In this document: piece after piece, positions 46,701-64,000 of the stretch
Numbering within the stretch: position 1 is the stretch's first letter
How the letters are laid out: every line of letters starts with the position of its first letter
Assembly: GCF_022458985.1 (NCBI RefSeq)
Contig: NC_061770.1
Location: 6,295,506-6,359,505 of the forward strand
Length of the DNA stretch: 64,000 bases
Reading direction: 5' to 3'
Origin: Mugil cephalus
Taxonomy: Eukaryota > Chordata > Actinopteri > Mugiliformes > Mugilidae
Notes under the pieces: model-generated
What the model was told of the DNA's origin: nothing
Database searches by the model: none
What the model saw: the letters and a program-made list of their open reading frames with translations, nothing else
Program-made: the position numbers and the translations under genes

Positions 46701-49700
46701 GAAAAGAGTCAGAGGCTTGGACGATGGCAGGACGCCTGCAGGTTCTGATGCCAACAAAAAATGAAAGAGAGAAAAATGTCAGAGATGGACAATGATCTTA
46801 TTATTGGACTACGGTGCAAATAAAAAAAAGACTCCTGGATTTTACTGCTGGCCTACTTGCAGGATATCGTTAAGATGCTTCAAATATTCTGACAGCACTG
46901 TTTGTAAAAAATCTTCCAGCTTCAGCCTTTTATGATGAATTTTCAGTCGGATATATAAAATGAATTTTCTGTAGCGTCACGGCGGCAGCAGTTGAATTTA
47001 ACTTGTCAATCTACGCAAGAACTCTCCTGCTAGCTGTGGCTATCACTCCCACTCCTTCATCATTCAGATAAGGTTCCCCGAGATTGACAGGTCCCTCCTG
47101 CCTGCTCATCAGTCAGCGTATCCCAAGCAGAGCAGCGCAGCATCGCTGACACAGAGAGCGTACATCACACCCACTTCTGCTCATTCACTGCCTCCGAACG
47201 CTGGGGCTCTCGTTAACCCTGCATAAACTCCTCAAGCTGCGAATGCTGCAAAAAAATACCTCTGTTGACAAACAGCCAGGTGAAAATCCTCCGTCCTTCG
47301 GTGCAGAAATAGCAGAGCCCCTCCAAGAGACGCTGCCCCCGTCAGACCCTGATAAGCCAGCTCGATGCCGTGGCTGCCCTGTCTGCCGCTGGGCTGGCTC
47401 GGTGCAGGGGAGCAGCACAACCAGTAGAGGCTGGCTCAGAAGCTCAGCACTAGACACTTAAGCCCACTGAATTCTGGGTAACAAGCTCTTAAAGAGACAG
47501 CACTGATTTGCTCACTTCTGAACACATTTCCGTGGGAGGACACCTGACCCTTTTAAGGTGATGCTAATGCTGCGCAGTGTCGCTAGGCAACCGAGTTATG
47601 TAAGACTGATGCCGCTGTCACTTCCAGCCATTTCAGAAATCTCACGCGAGAAAAAATATAAATAAATAAAGAGCATAATGACATTTTGTTAAAACATTAA
47701 TAAACTGTAGAATAAGGCTAAATGTTTTTTGGGTTTTAAATTTGACCTTGGGTGACATTCACTTTAGCAATGTGAATAGTAACGGATTAACTTTTACCCT
47801 TTGTTGGCACAGTGAACGCCTTTTGGATCTGGGTGAGGTAGAGGACCATGGACAGCTCGTCTATCTGGCCACTATTGGCCAGGTTGCTGGGAGACATCAC
47901 AGGTGGGATGCCCAGCTCCTTCTCCAGGAGGCTGAAGGCCAGTTGGTTGTTGTGGAGAATATTGGACTCATCCAGGGACGACATGTCACTTGGGAAGGAT
48001 GAAAGAACAGGATTACTCTGCTGTGAAGACCATTTGCCTTTGGTTTCTGCGTCCGATTTTTGTTTGGTTACGTCTATAAATGTAACCAAACGTATGTGGT
48101 GTTTTTAGGTGAACACCAAACAAATAAGAAGGGAGTGACTCACATGAGCTGAGGTCTGAAGTGGTGGATGAGAGCGCACAGAGCCAGCCCGGACCTCCAG
48201 GACTGGGTCAAATCTTTCACGTTTACATTCTTGTAACCTGCAGTGTGTTTCTGACACCAGTTCAGCAACTCTTCAAAGCCGCTAACTGAGTCTGAGAAAG
48301 AGAGAGAACACAGACAGTCAATAGGACAGTGCTCTGCAGCCTTTTATGTTTCTACAGTTCACAGCATCCACCTGTGTTGACTAAATATTCAGAGACAGTG
48401 CTGGCGCGTAAAACATTTCCTGGTGTATTTAAAACAGCTGAACAAAAAGTGAAGCAACCGTGTACAGAGGAGCAACTGACCTTCACGTGTGTAGCGTTTG
48501 TCTTTGGGTTTCTTGGTGGGTGGATGGGATTTGTCGATGTCATAAAGGTGCTGCACCTAAGATAAAACCAGCCAGTCAGATCCTCACAGAGATACACAGT
48601 GTCCGTAAACTATAAACAATAAAAAGGCTCCTTTTAATGCAATCTTTCTCTCCAACTATTAAACTGTGTGCATTGTAGAGACTCACATCTGATGAATATT
48701 AGCAGTTTTATCTTGCTGTCAACAAGTTAAATGCAGTAGAAAGCGTATTTCCTGTGAAGTTTCTGTGTCTGGTAGACTGTAATCTGCCTCTGAATAATCT
48801 TCCTGTAGATTCAAGGTGTTGGCTAAATAAAGGATAACAGCGCTGACCTGGTTGGTCTGGATGGAGGAGAGGTTGACTCTCTGGTACCGGGTTTTGGGGT
48901 CGATGCTGTAACCAGCGTAGTTTTTGCTGGTGTTTTGTGGAGTGGTCTGGGACAGGAGCTGGTAGATGCTTTCTCTGTACATTTGTGATGGAATAACAGA
49001 GTAAATTAACAAGACCCAACATTAATCAGCTTATGCAGCAACAGTAAGTAGCAAGCGCTTGGCACACACTTATCCTGAACCTCGAGAAAAAGGAGCACAG
49101 GTTTAAAAACATGATGAAATTCAGACTTTAGTAGGTTTTATGTCAATACCTGCACATTCTCTGGGTAAAGATGTGTCTTAGTTTTATACCTGTCACATCA
49201 AGGAATCATGCTGAAATCATTTTTATGTCTATGTCTGTGTTGCTGATGATGACACCAACAGACACGCCAGTGAATTCTAGACACATATTTCAACACTCAT
49301 TCATTCACTCATTTAAATCCTTACTTTACTATAATGAAACTAAATATTTTATCTTATAGTCATGGTATGGCGTATAGTCTTCAATTAAGTAAATTTTAAT
49401 ACTTTCTCTTACCAACACCAGAAATGGTGAGAAATCCGACAGTTGGTGAAAGAGGAAGCACACAACAGGAAATGCAGTGTTACTAATGTCGAAATTCTTA
49501 CCGCTCAGCCAGGACCTTGAGAGGAGTGATCCCCAAACCCCAGCTCCTCACCATCCATGCTGTGTCAAAAGACGCTAGGAAGCCACGTGCTATGCCGGTA
49601 CCCAAAGGCCAGAAAGGCTGTAAAAAAATTAAATAAATAAATAAATATCAAATGAGGGATCGACACAAAGAAACATAATTCGTTAAGTGCATGAGAGTTT

Positions 49701-52700
49701 TAAACGCTACTGTTCATCTTATCAAAAGTCTGATCAGCCATTATGGCTATTTAGGTCTACGTGTTAGTAGGTAAACATGAGTCTGTGACAGCAGAGAGAG
49801 TCTGACTAGGAGCCGTCTGCTCACCTTCACGGTAACAAACAGTCAATTACAGGCTAGACCAACCACAAATTCATAGCCCTGCTTTATTTATTTAACTCTG
49901 AATGGGACCATAATTTAAAAAAGAGATCATAAAAAATCTGGATCTAACTGAGGACTCAGACCCTAAAGTAAAAATCTTACCCTGTTTTATTGTTTATTTT
50001 GTTTGACCAGCTGAGCTAAATTCCTGCAGACAGCCAACAAAGCTGCCAAGATAATAGGTCTGCCCACATCCAACTTTACAGAGCTCAATTATAAGGCCAT
50101 TACAAGTATTGCGATCACAATAGCACAGGTCATTACACATCCACTTAATCACCACTTCACTGTGTTGCCTCCTGGGTGCAGGAGTGCAGCAGTGCTGGCT
50201 TTGGCAAAAATCTCGCTACTGGCAGCCACGCCCGCAGGTCACATGTCCTGATTCAGTGCTGACACCTGATTTGATTTGTGCGTGTCTCCTGTGTTATACT
50301 TTATGCATGTCTGTCACTTCTGTGTTCTGATGTGCATGTCTGTAACTGTTGTTTTTTTTTTTTTTTGTATACAAACTATGCAAAAACCTATATGCAAAAA
50401 AGGAAACCATTTAAAGTCTGTCCCCTACCTCCACCAGACAGTCTCCAACAAGACCGACTAACAATTTCTTGCCCTTCCTCTCCCTGACCAGCGAGGCGTT
50501 CTCAGCGCGGTGCATACAGGTGAAGTCGAACATGGCCACGTCCGGCTGGCCGGCGTGATTCTGAGCGAACTGCAGGTCAGGCAGCCTTCCGCCGGTGGAG
50601 AAGAAGGCGGCATCGTGGGCGTAGTCGCGCAAAGCCTCGTAGTCAACGTTCGCAGGAGCCAGCAGTTGGTCTGCATCACTATAGTCCTGTAACGGCGGAG
50701 GGAGAAGTGCAATCTGATGACTCATAGCACCTTCTCTGACACAAAGTGACACATTTCACACTTCGTTTACTGCACTAGCAAAGGTGACATGTTTTGGAGA
50801 AAGAAATGACTGACAGGCAGTCTCTTCACGCTAAAGCAGCTGAAGGGCTGCTCCATCTATCTGTTTTTTGTTGTTTTTCTCTGGCCAGAGATGAAGTTTG
50901 TGCCAAGAGGATTCACATTTTTTTCTCAGTAATGGATGTGTTGTTCTCACCTGTTTAATGACCCCCCTCTTCAGTAAACTTTTCTTCTTGGCAGTCATGA
51001 CAAAATAGTGGGTGTCGTCTTTGTAGTAGACAATATTCTCCAAATCAATACCTGGAATGAAAAACGGAGAGAAGGAGAATGCTGTAAAAAAAGAGTAAGG
51101 GAGAGAGCAGACTGACAATATCTTGATATTGTGACATTGTCCTATATAATTAGCTTGTTTGTACATGCCTTGTCATTGCTTTAACTAGTTTAGCACATAG
51201 CTCAGAGAGGGAGAGCAGAGTGGAGTAGAAAGCCGTTTAAATGGGTATGAAAGTAAACACAATCATAAAGCCATCAAGTGTCCCTCTTGTAACGTTTTAC
51301 TGAAATGAAGACACAGCTTGTACAGAGGATCACAGAAGATGGGTGAATTTCACCACTCAACACTGTCACTGGACATTAAATAAGAACAGGAACATAGATA
51401 AACAGCAGTGCTGCTCTCTTCACACGCCAAACCGAACTGACAGCTTGAACATCTGCTTCATGCCTCAAAGGTGTGGTCAGCAAAACAGGCACAACAGATA
51501 GAGAGCAAAACAAAAATGAAAGCACTCGCGCAGTTTTTAAAAGTGTTATGGTTCACTGACAACTTCACAATTCGTGTACTGACCCAGAACGAGCGGTACA
51601 GTGAAACGAGTCACTCTGATGCAAATGACTTCCTCTTTCTTGCTTTAAACAACAGCAGCTTCATTACAAATTTTTTTGATGCCCCCCTGCATCCAGGTGA
51701 ACATCACTGTAGGCGTCGTTTGAATTCCTACCGGTTTCAGTGAGCAGGTCCTGGAAGAATTTCTGGTTATAGATACGGGCCACACCGCTGATCTCTTCTA
51801 CCTGGGCCTCTTCGGCTGTGTTTCTGTTGACGAAGTTGGCTGTGATGCCAATAGCCAATTTCCCCCTCAGTTCCTTATGCTTAAAACCTGAGAGTTTGGG
51901 ACAGAAGAAAAAGAGGAAACGGCGGTGATGAAAGCTCGCTCTTATAATCAAAGAAGACGTCTGACACAAGTTTGTGTTTCTGAGAACATGTGTAACACCA
52001 AGTCCTTGGAAAAATAGTTTTCTCTCCTCTTATAACAACAGTGGGAGCTGGAGAGGTTCAAGCATGAGTTGTCTCACCATCAGGGACAAACCTGCCTCCT
52101 CCAGCAGAGATGAAGACATCAAACTGGTAGGCTGCAGCAGGGTGAGACGGAGGATCCAGTTTGGCCATCCAACCTGCCGGAGACACGTCGAAGAATTCTC
52201 AATCATTTTACATACTGCTGGTCGCTAAATATTCAGAGTTCAGAATAAAACAACAACATGTGATATAGCGATCAAAACTAGCAGTAGAGGTGACTGCTTG
52301 TCGTTTATGTTAAGTACCATTTTCTCCAGAGGGCTCGATCAAGCCCCTGAACTCCACCCCGGTGTGCACCTCTACCCCGAGGAGAAGGGACACCTTCAGC
52401 AAAACCAACTGCAGCTGACGGATACCTGAAAAGCAACGTGCGTGTTACACAGGGAATGTGGGTGTGAGATGAATTGAACACGAAGCAGTCGTGCAAATAT
52501 AAAGTTAATGGGACGTAGAGGGCTTAAGATTCTATTCATTGTTTATTAATATGTCAACGCCTTTTTTTAACTGATCCATGACTTTAAAGTGTCAAAGATA
52601 CAGATACCAATATAGAACATGTGAGAAAAGCGGTAAGCGGAAGTACACTGAAGTAAATTGAATTTGAGGACCCATTTTGTTTGATTAATAACTTAAAGTA

Positions 52701-54027
52701 TGAATTAATTATTTAACAGACCAGATACAGCAAATCTTATTAGGTGCCATTCTGTGTTGTTCAATAACATAACTGGATTTATGCATGTGCATTACACCCT
52801 TACCCTATACTGTAACCTGTCAGACTCCAAACCCCAAATGTATCCTGTGATGGGGTCCTCTAAAGGCTCCGTTAAGGCAATAAGTCAATTTAATAAATAC
52901 CATAACTGCTAAAACTAGTCTCCAGTAATAATGGTCAAAGTTCCTCACTGATGTGGTCCAGAGAACCGGAGCAGAATTTGCCGTAGAACTTTTTGGCTCC
53001 GAGACCACGGAGGTCGTATATGGTGTAGGGCCACAGGTGGAGAACATTGTTCCTGGAGAACGCTTCTCTCTTCTCCAGCACCACCACCTGAGCCCCCAGC
53101 AGGGACAGTTCAATGGCCGTCCTCAGCCCACACGGACCAGCACCCAATACGAGGCACTACGAGAGAGGAGAACTGAATCAGAAAGGGTGGGTGATGTAAT
53201 GAAAGTCTCATCACATGTCTGATCAGAAAAGGATGTGAAATTTTATAAAGTTTACTGTATTTAAATCCTGAATGGAAAACAAAAAACAAAAAAACAGCAG
53301 ATCATACATAATCAATGATTATAACCGTATTTCAATCAATATTTTTTTGTCTGGAGTTGTCTCAGTGGAAACTACAGTCAAGGTTTTTAGGTCAGATTTG
53401 ACAGGCACTGAACCTTCCTACCAATATTTATTGGATCTAAATATAATAGATGGCAACAAATGTACAACAAATGTGTGGAAACTGCTCCAAAATAGCATTA
53501 GTATCAGGGATTAGCAGGGGGAGGGGAAATGATGCGGTAATGGTAAACTATTAACCAACAAATAAGTAAATAAAAGCTTCATAATGGGTAAATCAAAACT
53601 GTTTTAAAGCACCTACCACATCTTAACCAAAAGAAATGGCAGTGTATATCTAAATATCATGGAAATAATCATCTCAAATATGTTCAAACCTCAAAAGGAA
53701 CTATCAAAACTCATCACCCCCCTCTCACATCATGTCAAGATACAATGAAGAACCCGTGTTTTCCAGTACCTTGTTTTTGGTGCAGGCTTTTCCTTGCTGG
53801 TAATCCACATGAGAAGCCCTTTTGTCTATCTTGGTCCACAAGGCTTTGGCCTTCCAGTAGTTCAGTCTTTCCTTCAACTTGATGTAGAAGGTCCTGAAGT
53901 CTTTAGGGTTAATGTCCAGTTGCCTGCAGAGCTCAGCGAAGTGGTGTTTCACATCCTTGCAAGTCTGGGCTTGGACGAAGAGGTCGAACATAGCATGCGA
54001 GGCGTTGACAGGATCCTGGCTCGCCAT
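40797..54027 (-). CDS. mical1: F-actin monooxygenase MICAL1
   Basis: MICAL1 uses FAD and NADPH to oxidise actin methionines and disassemble filaments; its C-terminus binds Rab8-type GTPases. Coding exons: 53770-54027, 52949-53156, 52318-52425, 52078-52173, 51732-51887, 50951-51051, 50429-50686, 49502-49617, 48848-48974, 48481-48556, 48144-48291, 47798-47988, 46638-46744, 46260-46322, 45917-46154, 45423-45490, 44453-45239, 44217-44332, 44022-44135, 42971-43064, 42570-42663, 42243-42316, 40797-40990. Total 3792 nt, 1263 aa (human 1067). Domains: FAD monooxygenase 1-490 ([23 protein letters not shown]); CH about 502-610; one LIM about 703-760 ([23 protein letters not shown]); a long Pro/Ser-rich exon 773-1035 that explains the extra length; a poly-Asp run; bMERB coiled coil 1074-1263. 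MICAL1 rather than MICAL2/3 is judged from N-terminal similarity and overall compactness. Confidence 0.9.
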
Positions 54028-55375
54028 GGTTGAGGTTGTCAGGAGATCCAGCTCCTGTTGGTCACGGAGTTTGTTGGTTAACTGTGGAAAGGGAGGCAAT
54101 ATGAACCCATTAGCATTTTCTACCTGGAAACAGCTGATCTCTGAGGATAGGTTTACTGTAAATCATCAAAGGGTTCCAAAGTCCAGACTGCCTTTGTTGT
54201 TTGCGTTTATAGAGATGGTTAGTCTCCTTCGTCTCCTGCCCGCTGTGCTGTAGGAAGCCTCCTACAGCCTGATGTCCTCCTATTTCTAGCCCGAATGTTT
54301 GTGCGCTTAGGGCAAGTCACCTGGTCAGGCAAGTCATTACCAACTTCCTCTTTGTGGTTTCTGTGGCATTTTTTTTATCTGTCTCTTCACAAGCACTTTG
54401 CTCTGTATGACCCACCCACGGCTGATGTGTCATCGTCACACAGTGCCCCAGGACACATTTCATTTCAGCAGACAAGAGCACACAACTACTTCCATATGTT
54501 CGGACTGGAGTTACTGTTCTGTGTAACGTACAAAGCACGCTTTAAATGTGGGTTTAATTATTTTCTTATTTTGCTATAATATATCAACAGGAAAACATTT
54601 AATCCTCACCCTTAAAATAACAGTTTATACGCCAAGTTAACATACAGAAAGAACAGCTGATTTTTGTAAAGTGACAGTGAATGTCTGTGAGCAATATATT
54701 TCACACTTAGAAACATTTAGCAAAAGCTTCTATTCTTTTGTTGTTTATCCAAGGTGGGTCCTTTTAAAGAACTAGCAGCACCACAGGCAACAAGCTAATC
54801 GTGTTAAGTTAATATCACGTTCAAACTATGAAAATGCTGTTATATACCATATTTTGATACTGTCCTAGAAGCAACAGGAAATACTCAACAAACCACACAG
54901 AGGACATACAGTGAGGGTAAGTGTGTGTTGGAACCGTTTCCTGTTCTTCATTCACGTCAGAACAGCTCCCCTCTGCAGCCCACTGACGGAGTCAGGCTCT
55001 ATAATTACACTTATAAACCACTGTCATCTCTGTCTGCGTGACGCTGCTTGTGTGTACATGATAGAAGTTGCTCTCAAACGGTCATTACGTGCAATGCCCC
55101 TGCCTTGCACATTTACCGGAGATGAGCTACATTTACGCAGCAGGAGTGTCACAACGGAGCTGCTTTACAGCAACTGTTCCGCTGCAGAGGACAACTGCAT
55201 TTTGACTGTAGGACAGTGTTCCAGTCCCTAAAATAAAAGTAGATATTAAAACAATAAATGAATGTGTTGTTGTGTGTTTGATAACGCACAACCTCTATGC
55301 AGGCTTAAAAATATATCATCTAACACAAAAAACATCTCTAATAAGCTGCCGAAGGCATTAAACACTTCACATATT

Positions 55376-55411
55376 TACACTCACTTGCCGGTTTATTAGA
55401 CACACTTGTGG
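55376..55411. repeat. Tc1-like terminal repeat remnant
   Basis: TACACTCACTTGCCGGTTTA followed by TTAGACACACTTGTGG resembles the fish Tc1-type terminus tacactcaccggccactttattaggtacac. No transposase remnant or opposite end was found nearby. Confidence 0.45.
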
Positions 55412-56100
55412 AAATGAATGATAAACATTCTTGATGGTTACGGTGTTCTGCACATCTTTTAAAATAGCTACGGGAGTTGTTTCAATTGTGTTGTAATTTC
55501 TGAGGATGTGGTTTGAAGGGTTATTGAATCGAATTGTACCAACACAAGCCCTTATTGTTTCGACAAGCCCGGTTTAGTCAGTACGCTGGGCACTTGACAG
55601 ATAAGCATGTAGGCACACCGACGGCAGAGACACCTTTGCGCTGAAATTATTAATCTTTACATCAAGATTGCATGCAGGTTAAAGTTTCATAACAGGCTAC
55701 AAACCTGAGCCAGGCTGCCAACGAAATACACAAGAATGTAGTGGCCTGTTGAGATAAGACAAGCTGTCGAATTTCAAAATAACTCTGCGATCATAATCAT
55801 CACACTTAGATCTAATTCTCAAGGAGGCTGCAGCGTTCATACTCAGTTCTGCATTTCCATTTTTAACCAGCTTTAAAGACTTTCGGTCTCATCACAGAAA
55901 ACCAAAAATAAACAGTAAATATAGTACAAAGGGAGGTCACTGTTGAATGATGACGATGCTGAATGTGCACACGCGGAGTCATCATCATTTGATTTAGCAA
56001 CGCTGAGAAGAGGCAAGTTTTACCAGGAATGTTGTAGACAGGACCTGACAGAAACTAGCAGGAACTAAACGTGAATTGACCTGATTTTCCTCACCACTAG

Positions 56101-56122
56101 TGGATTGGATTGGATTGGATTG
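56101..56122. repeat. (GGATT)4 microsatellite
   Basis: Four tandem GGATT units in the first mical1 intron. Short and unremarkable. Confidence 0.85.
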
Positions 56123-56652
56123 ACCCACCTTATTACATGTGTAAGATCAGCACAGTGTGTCTTGGCAACGCTGTGTTGAATCAAATTCTGAACACCAGCG
56201 CAAACTTGCAATTTCCTGAACTTATCAGCGTCTAACAAACGCAAGGGGTTGTTGTAGAGATATTACACAAATTCTTTCCAAATGCTCACAATTAAAGGAA
56301 GTTCGGAAAATGAGCAGGAAGGTGTGGCACTGAATGTGAACCGACTGCCAAAGCGGGTTGGAATCATGTGCAAGTGCCGGCAGCGAGATTTAAACTCAAC
56401 ACTGCGTGAGAGCTGACATATAGTCCCCGAAAATGTCCTTTCATATAAAGACAACTCAATTCGTTCCCGTCGTGTCCAGTGGACGTGAACAACAAAGGAT
56501 GTGCTGAATGACGAGAGGTGAAACAAGGCATAAAAACGCTCCGAAAATCTTTAAAAGTTACTAATTAACCAAAGAACCCCCTCGGGAAAATGAAAGATGC
56601 GACATAACGTATACAAATATGAGCATGAATGTGAATCATGAAGCTACATTAC

Positions 56653-56795
56653 CAGTGGTGAAGTTGTACTGAGGGCTGGTTTCCGTGAAACTGTATCCCG
56701 GGTGTCGTTTCCATGTTTGCTCTGTTTTTTTCTTTGTTTACAAGTGAAGAGCGCGAGCTGAATCACCTGCGCCTCGCGTACACGCTGCACTCTTC
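56653..56795 (-). other. mical1: mical1 non-coding first exon
   Basis: It ends at donor CCACTG|gtaatg (exon base 56653); its start near 56795 is inferred from the TATA box. It contains an upstream ATG at 56714. That frame reads METTPGIQFHGNQPSVQLHH, crosses the splice junction and stops at the first codon boundary in exon 2 (TG joined to T, then TAA), giving a 21-codon upstream ORF. Confidence 0.55.
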
Positions 56796-56820
56796 CGGGA
56801 TTTTCTGGCAAAGTTACGGT

Positions 56821-56827
56821 CTATATA
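56821..56827 (-). promoter_or_regulatory. TATA box of mical1
   Basis: Minus-strand TATATAG within GCGTATATAGACC, about 30 bases before the inferred mical1 transcription start, next to a locally GC-richer stretch. Confidence 0.5.
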
Positions 56828-57439
56828 CGCTTTAGCGCGAGCCACGTCACTGACGACACTGCCATGCTCGCTCGTGGATGAAGAGCATTAATGACCGCTA
56901 TATATTCTTTTTTCTTTCTCTTTTGTTTGGAGTTGTTAAAGAAGGCGGCCCCAGACCTCCAGTAAATAGGGCGTTTATTCCCTTGTCTCAACTTTTCACT
57001 GCATTCACAATTAAAAGCTACAAAAATCAAGACTTTAAATAAATCGGAAAAAGTTAATGGTAAAATACTGGTTTGTTGTACTGTATAGGCGTATCCTATG
57101 TCAAGTTCAATTCATTCAAAATTGTAGAAACTATTTACGATAAAAAATAAAAAATTTAAAAAAAAAATCTGGAACCTTCCTTGCTGAGCTATCTCAGTGC
57201 TATAGTATTACACTGTATAGTGATACTATACATTATTGTAAACAGAGTCAGAGTGTATTTCTATTTTATGATTGATATATTGATATAATTTGCTTTTCTG
57301 CAAGGTACTCCTGAACCTGTAGCTGTGTGGAAACATACTTAATGGAAGTAAATCACATATATAGTTCTGATTCTTAACCTTTGAGTACAGTGTTACTGAG
57401 TAGCTTCCACTCTCCTATAGATACAGAAGAGGATACCAC

Positions 57440-59646
57440 TGTCAATATACAAATTTTATTCAAATGTAATTTCAAATTTGAACAATATTCAGTGGGATTT
57501 TACAAATAGTCATTCGTGTGAAAAGTCCCGTTGAATACAGTAGAAAAGAGAATATATATATATATATATGTACATATACAGGAATCACAGATTTTAAAAA
57601 TATCTGCATAGTCAGAAAGGAAACCCAGAACCCCACAGGAAATGTCCTTGGCTCATAAGCAAGGCTGCATACTGACTATATGACCGTTTACATGCATCTT
57701 CTCCCGATTTGCGCTCATAAACATTCAATGAAACAGCAGAAAACAAATGATGTCAAACCTGACCAATACACCAATGCAGCCCACAGGACACAGTAGACAC
57801 TACACAGATATCAAGCTCCTTCCATATGTTGCAGCTGCATCATCCTCTGTATGGAGTTAATTCATCTTAATCAGTAGTGTTTTATGGAATCCAATCACAC
57901 CACTGAACGAGCATGGTCAGGTGCGCTCATAAAAAAAAAAATATCTGACAAGAATCGTGACACATGACTACCTGCTCACTTCTCAGCCTCTACAGTAAAG
58001 CAGCACAAAAAGGGTCTGAAGATAATCAACTATGTAAACATTTGTGCTATTGATTGTATTATGTGTGGTATGCTGGTAGATTATCAGTATCAAACAGGTG
58101 ACAAACTGCTTTGACAAAAAAAGAAATATGATCAGTGCGACCTCTCCTCAACGCGGACTGTCGATATGAAGTTTCACAGAAATACATGCACAAATAAACA
58201 TTGTTGTAATGAAAAAGTGTTTTATAATATATATATATTCATTTAATGTCACTATGATTGGATGTCATTAACCCATGAAAGTACCATGAACCGATTTGAG
58301 CAATGACGCTGAAAGTTATTTTAAAAAGGAATAAATTATAAGGATGATATATACAAAATATTAGCATTCAGGATATTTACAGTAAAGTTTCAAGATGCCA
58401 ATTCATTCGCTATACATGCTTACTGTATGTGTTGATGGGAAAGCTTTGTAGACGGCCTAAATGAACACAAAACAGCTCATTTATCCTCTTCACAAACATA
58501 TTTCCAGTGTAAGATTGTGCACTCATTAGAGAAAAGAAACGCTGATTAAAAATCACACTAATGTAGGTCAGAACTGAAAGGAGACATGAAAGAAGATTCA
58601 CCTGATTTTAATTTGAATGCTTGAGAACAAATCAGCTCATTAAAGCCACGCTGCTGAGCTAGACGCTACTGCACACAGGCGCAGGATGTCAAAACAGTGG
58701 ATTATCCTTTTGGAACATTATAATCTCTTTATATGACTCATGATCATTATAAGAAAAGTTACAAAATACACTTTAACACAGTAGAACGGAGTACAAAAGA
58801 GATTTTCATTGGCACAAAAATCCTTGCAGCAGAATTCTTGTCTTCTCCATCCTGAGATGAGCTTTAGTGATCAGTAGCCGTTTGTTTTTAGAGAATAGAA
58901 GAAACCAGACGCAGGCTCCGCCTCGTCTCTTCTTTGTGTTGAGCTGTATGTTGGTCACAGCGATAATTTGTCAAATTGTTGAGTCAGACTAAACTCTCTA
59001 ATGGGAATTCAGAGTGTTACTCCCAAACAAAATCTCACATAACTATAACTCAGTGTTGCACAGGGGAAGCCTGGATATAGGGTTTTCCAGACGACCAAGG
59101 TCTAATCTCAAAATAAAAAATAAAGACCAACAACATGTTAACAAATGACTGGAGGTCCAAGGTAATTTCCGGGTCTGACTGTGTGTGTTTCAAATCCAAG
59201 AGTAGTAAAAGCAAATCTCCTGTAGTAGTGTTGTCAGCAGGACAATACTTTAATCCAGTGTTCATTGTCTGGACTCCCTTGTTCTTCTGCGGTGGCAGAT
59301 GCTGGTAAACTACAAGATTAGTCAGGGGAATTAACACAAAGAACACACCTTACAAACACAGGGAGGGTAAACAAACCTGTTTAGAAGTAGAGTTGATTGA
59401 CAAGTTCTGTATAAGAAAATAGTTCCTCGGGGAAAACATATTGGAGAGAATGACTTTGGAAAGACTGGATTGGTTTGACGTCTCACTGACACTCCTTCAT
59501 GTCGGAGAGAGACACTGATTGTAGCCAGAATGATGTCGGCTTTCTGCCCCGTTGTAGGAACAAACACACGCATCCACACACACACTAGTCCCTGCACTTT
59601 AAAGCAGATGCTCAGTTTTGCACATCTGTAAACATCTTCAGGCCGG
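57440..59646 (-). other. src: src 3' untranslated region (inferred)
   Basis: About 2.2 kb below the src stop codon without another gene. A minus-strand AATAAA (TTTATT at 57455-57460) is a likely end. It includes a (TA)9 run at 57552-57569. SRC genes are known for long 3' UTRs, but other hexamers could be used. Between here and 56,830 the sequence is AT-rich with no feature seen. Confidence 0.4.

Positions 59647-64000
<4,354 letters not shown>

Larger units (their letters stand above)
54028..56652. other. mical1: mical1 leader exon 2 and first intron
   Basis: Leader bases 54028-54081 follow a good acceptor (tttccacag). The intron then runs to the donor after 56653. Inside I see a Tc1-like end (55376-55411) and a short GGATT repeat (56101-56122), with nothing gene-like. 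Confidence 0.55.

Noticed and set aside
47185-47457. 90-codon ORF in the mical1 intron as a separate gene
   Set aside because: It lacks an ATG start and a family match; the GC-rich island is better viewed as possible regulatory sequence.
40797-54027. Assignment to mical2 or mical3
   Set aside because: Those proteins have different N-termini and, for MICAL3, a much larger insert; the compact layout and N-terminal residues fit MICAL1.

Overview
The window reads as nuclear DNA of a teleost fish. Its genes are split into many short exons with GT-AG introns, their proteins match vertebrate families closely, and the introns hold fish-type repeats (L2- and Rex1/CR1-like LINE pieces, hAT elements, Tc1-like ends, a long TATC microsatellite). 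I found eight protein-coding host genes. I saw no CRISPR array, tRNA, rRNA, prokaryotic feature, or retroviral, LTR or Polinton fossil.

Layout, left to right: gdi1 (minus, 3' part missing beyond base 1) and atp6ap1 (plus) stand head to head about 1.1 kb apart. Then comes cimap3/pitchfork (plus), tail to tail with taf8 (minus). Next are g0s2 (minus) and camk1g (minus, with a non-coding first exon near 33.5-33.7 kb), then about 6 kb of repeat-bearing intergenic DNA. mical1 (minus, 23 coding exons) follows, with a non-coding first exon near 56.7 kb. Last is the 3' half of src (minus), which runs off the right edge within its SH2 domain. All exon joins were checked by hand for splice signals and reading phase, and every complete coding sequence sums to a multiple of three.

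Two neighbour pairs match human order as I remember it: ATP6AP1-GDI1 at Xq28 and G0S2-CAMK1G at 1q32. The other genes come from different human chromosomes. The genes do not form one pathway: Rab recycling (gdi1), V-ATPase assembly (atp6ap1), cilia (cimap3), TFIID (taf8), lipolysis control (g0s2), calcium signalling (camk1g), actin oxidation (mical1) and tyrosine kinase signalling (src).

I did not find a wholly new system. The most interesting signals are regulatory or splicing ones: a full RFX X-box just upstream of the ciliary gene cimap3, paired CLEAR/TFEB-like boxes just upstream of the lysosomal gene atp6ap1, two GC-AG introns (atp6ap1, src), upstream ORFs in the 5' leaders of camk1g and mical1, and hints of alternative transcripts inside mical1.
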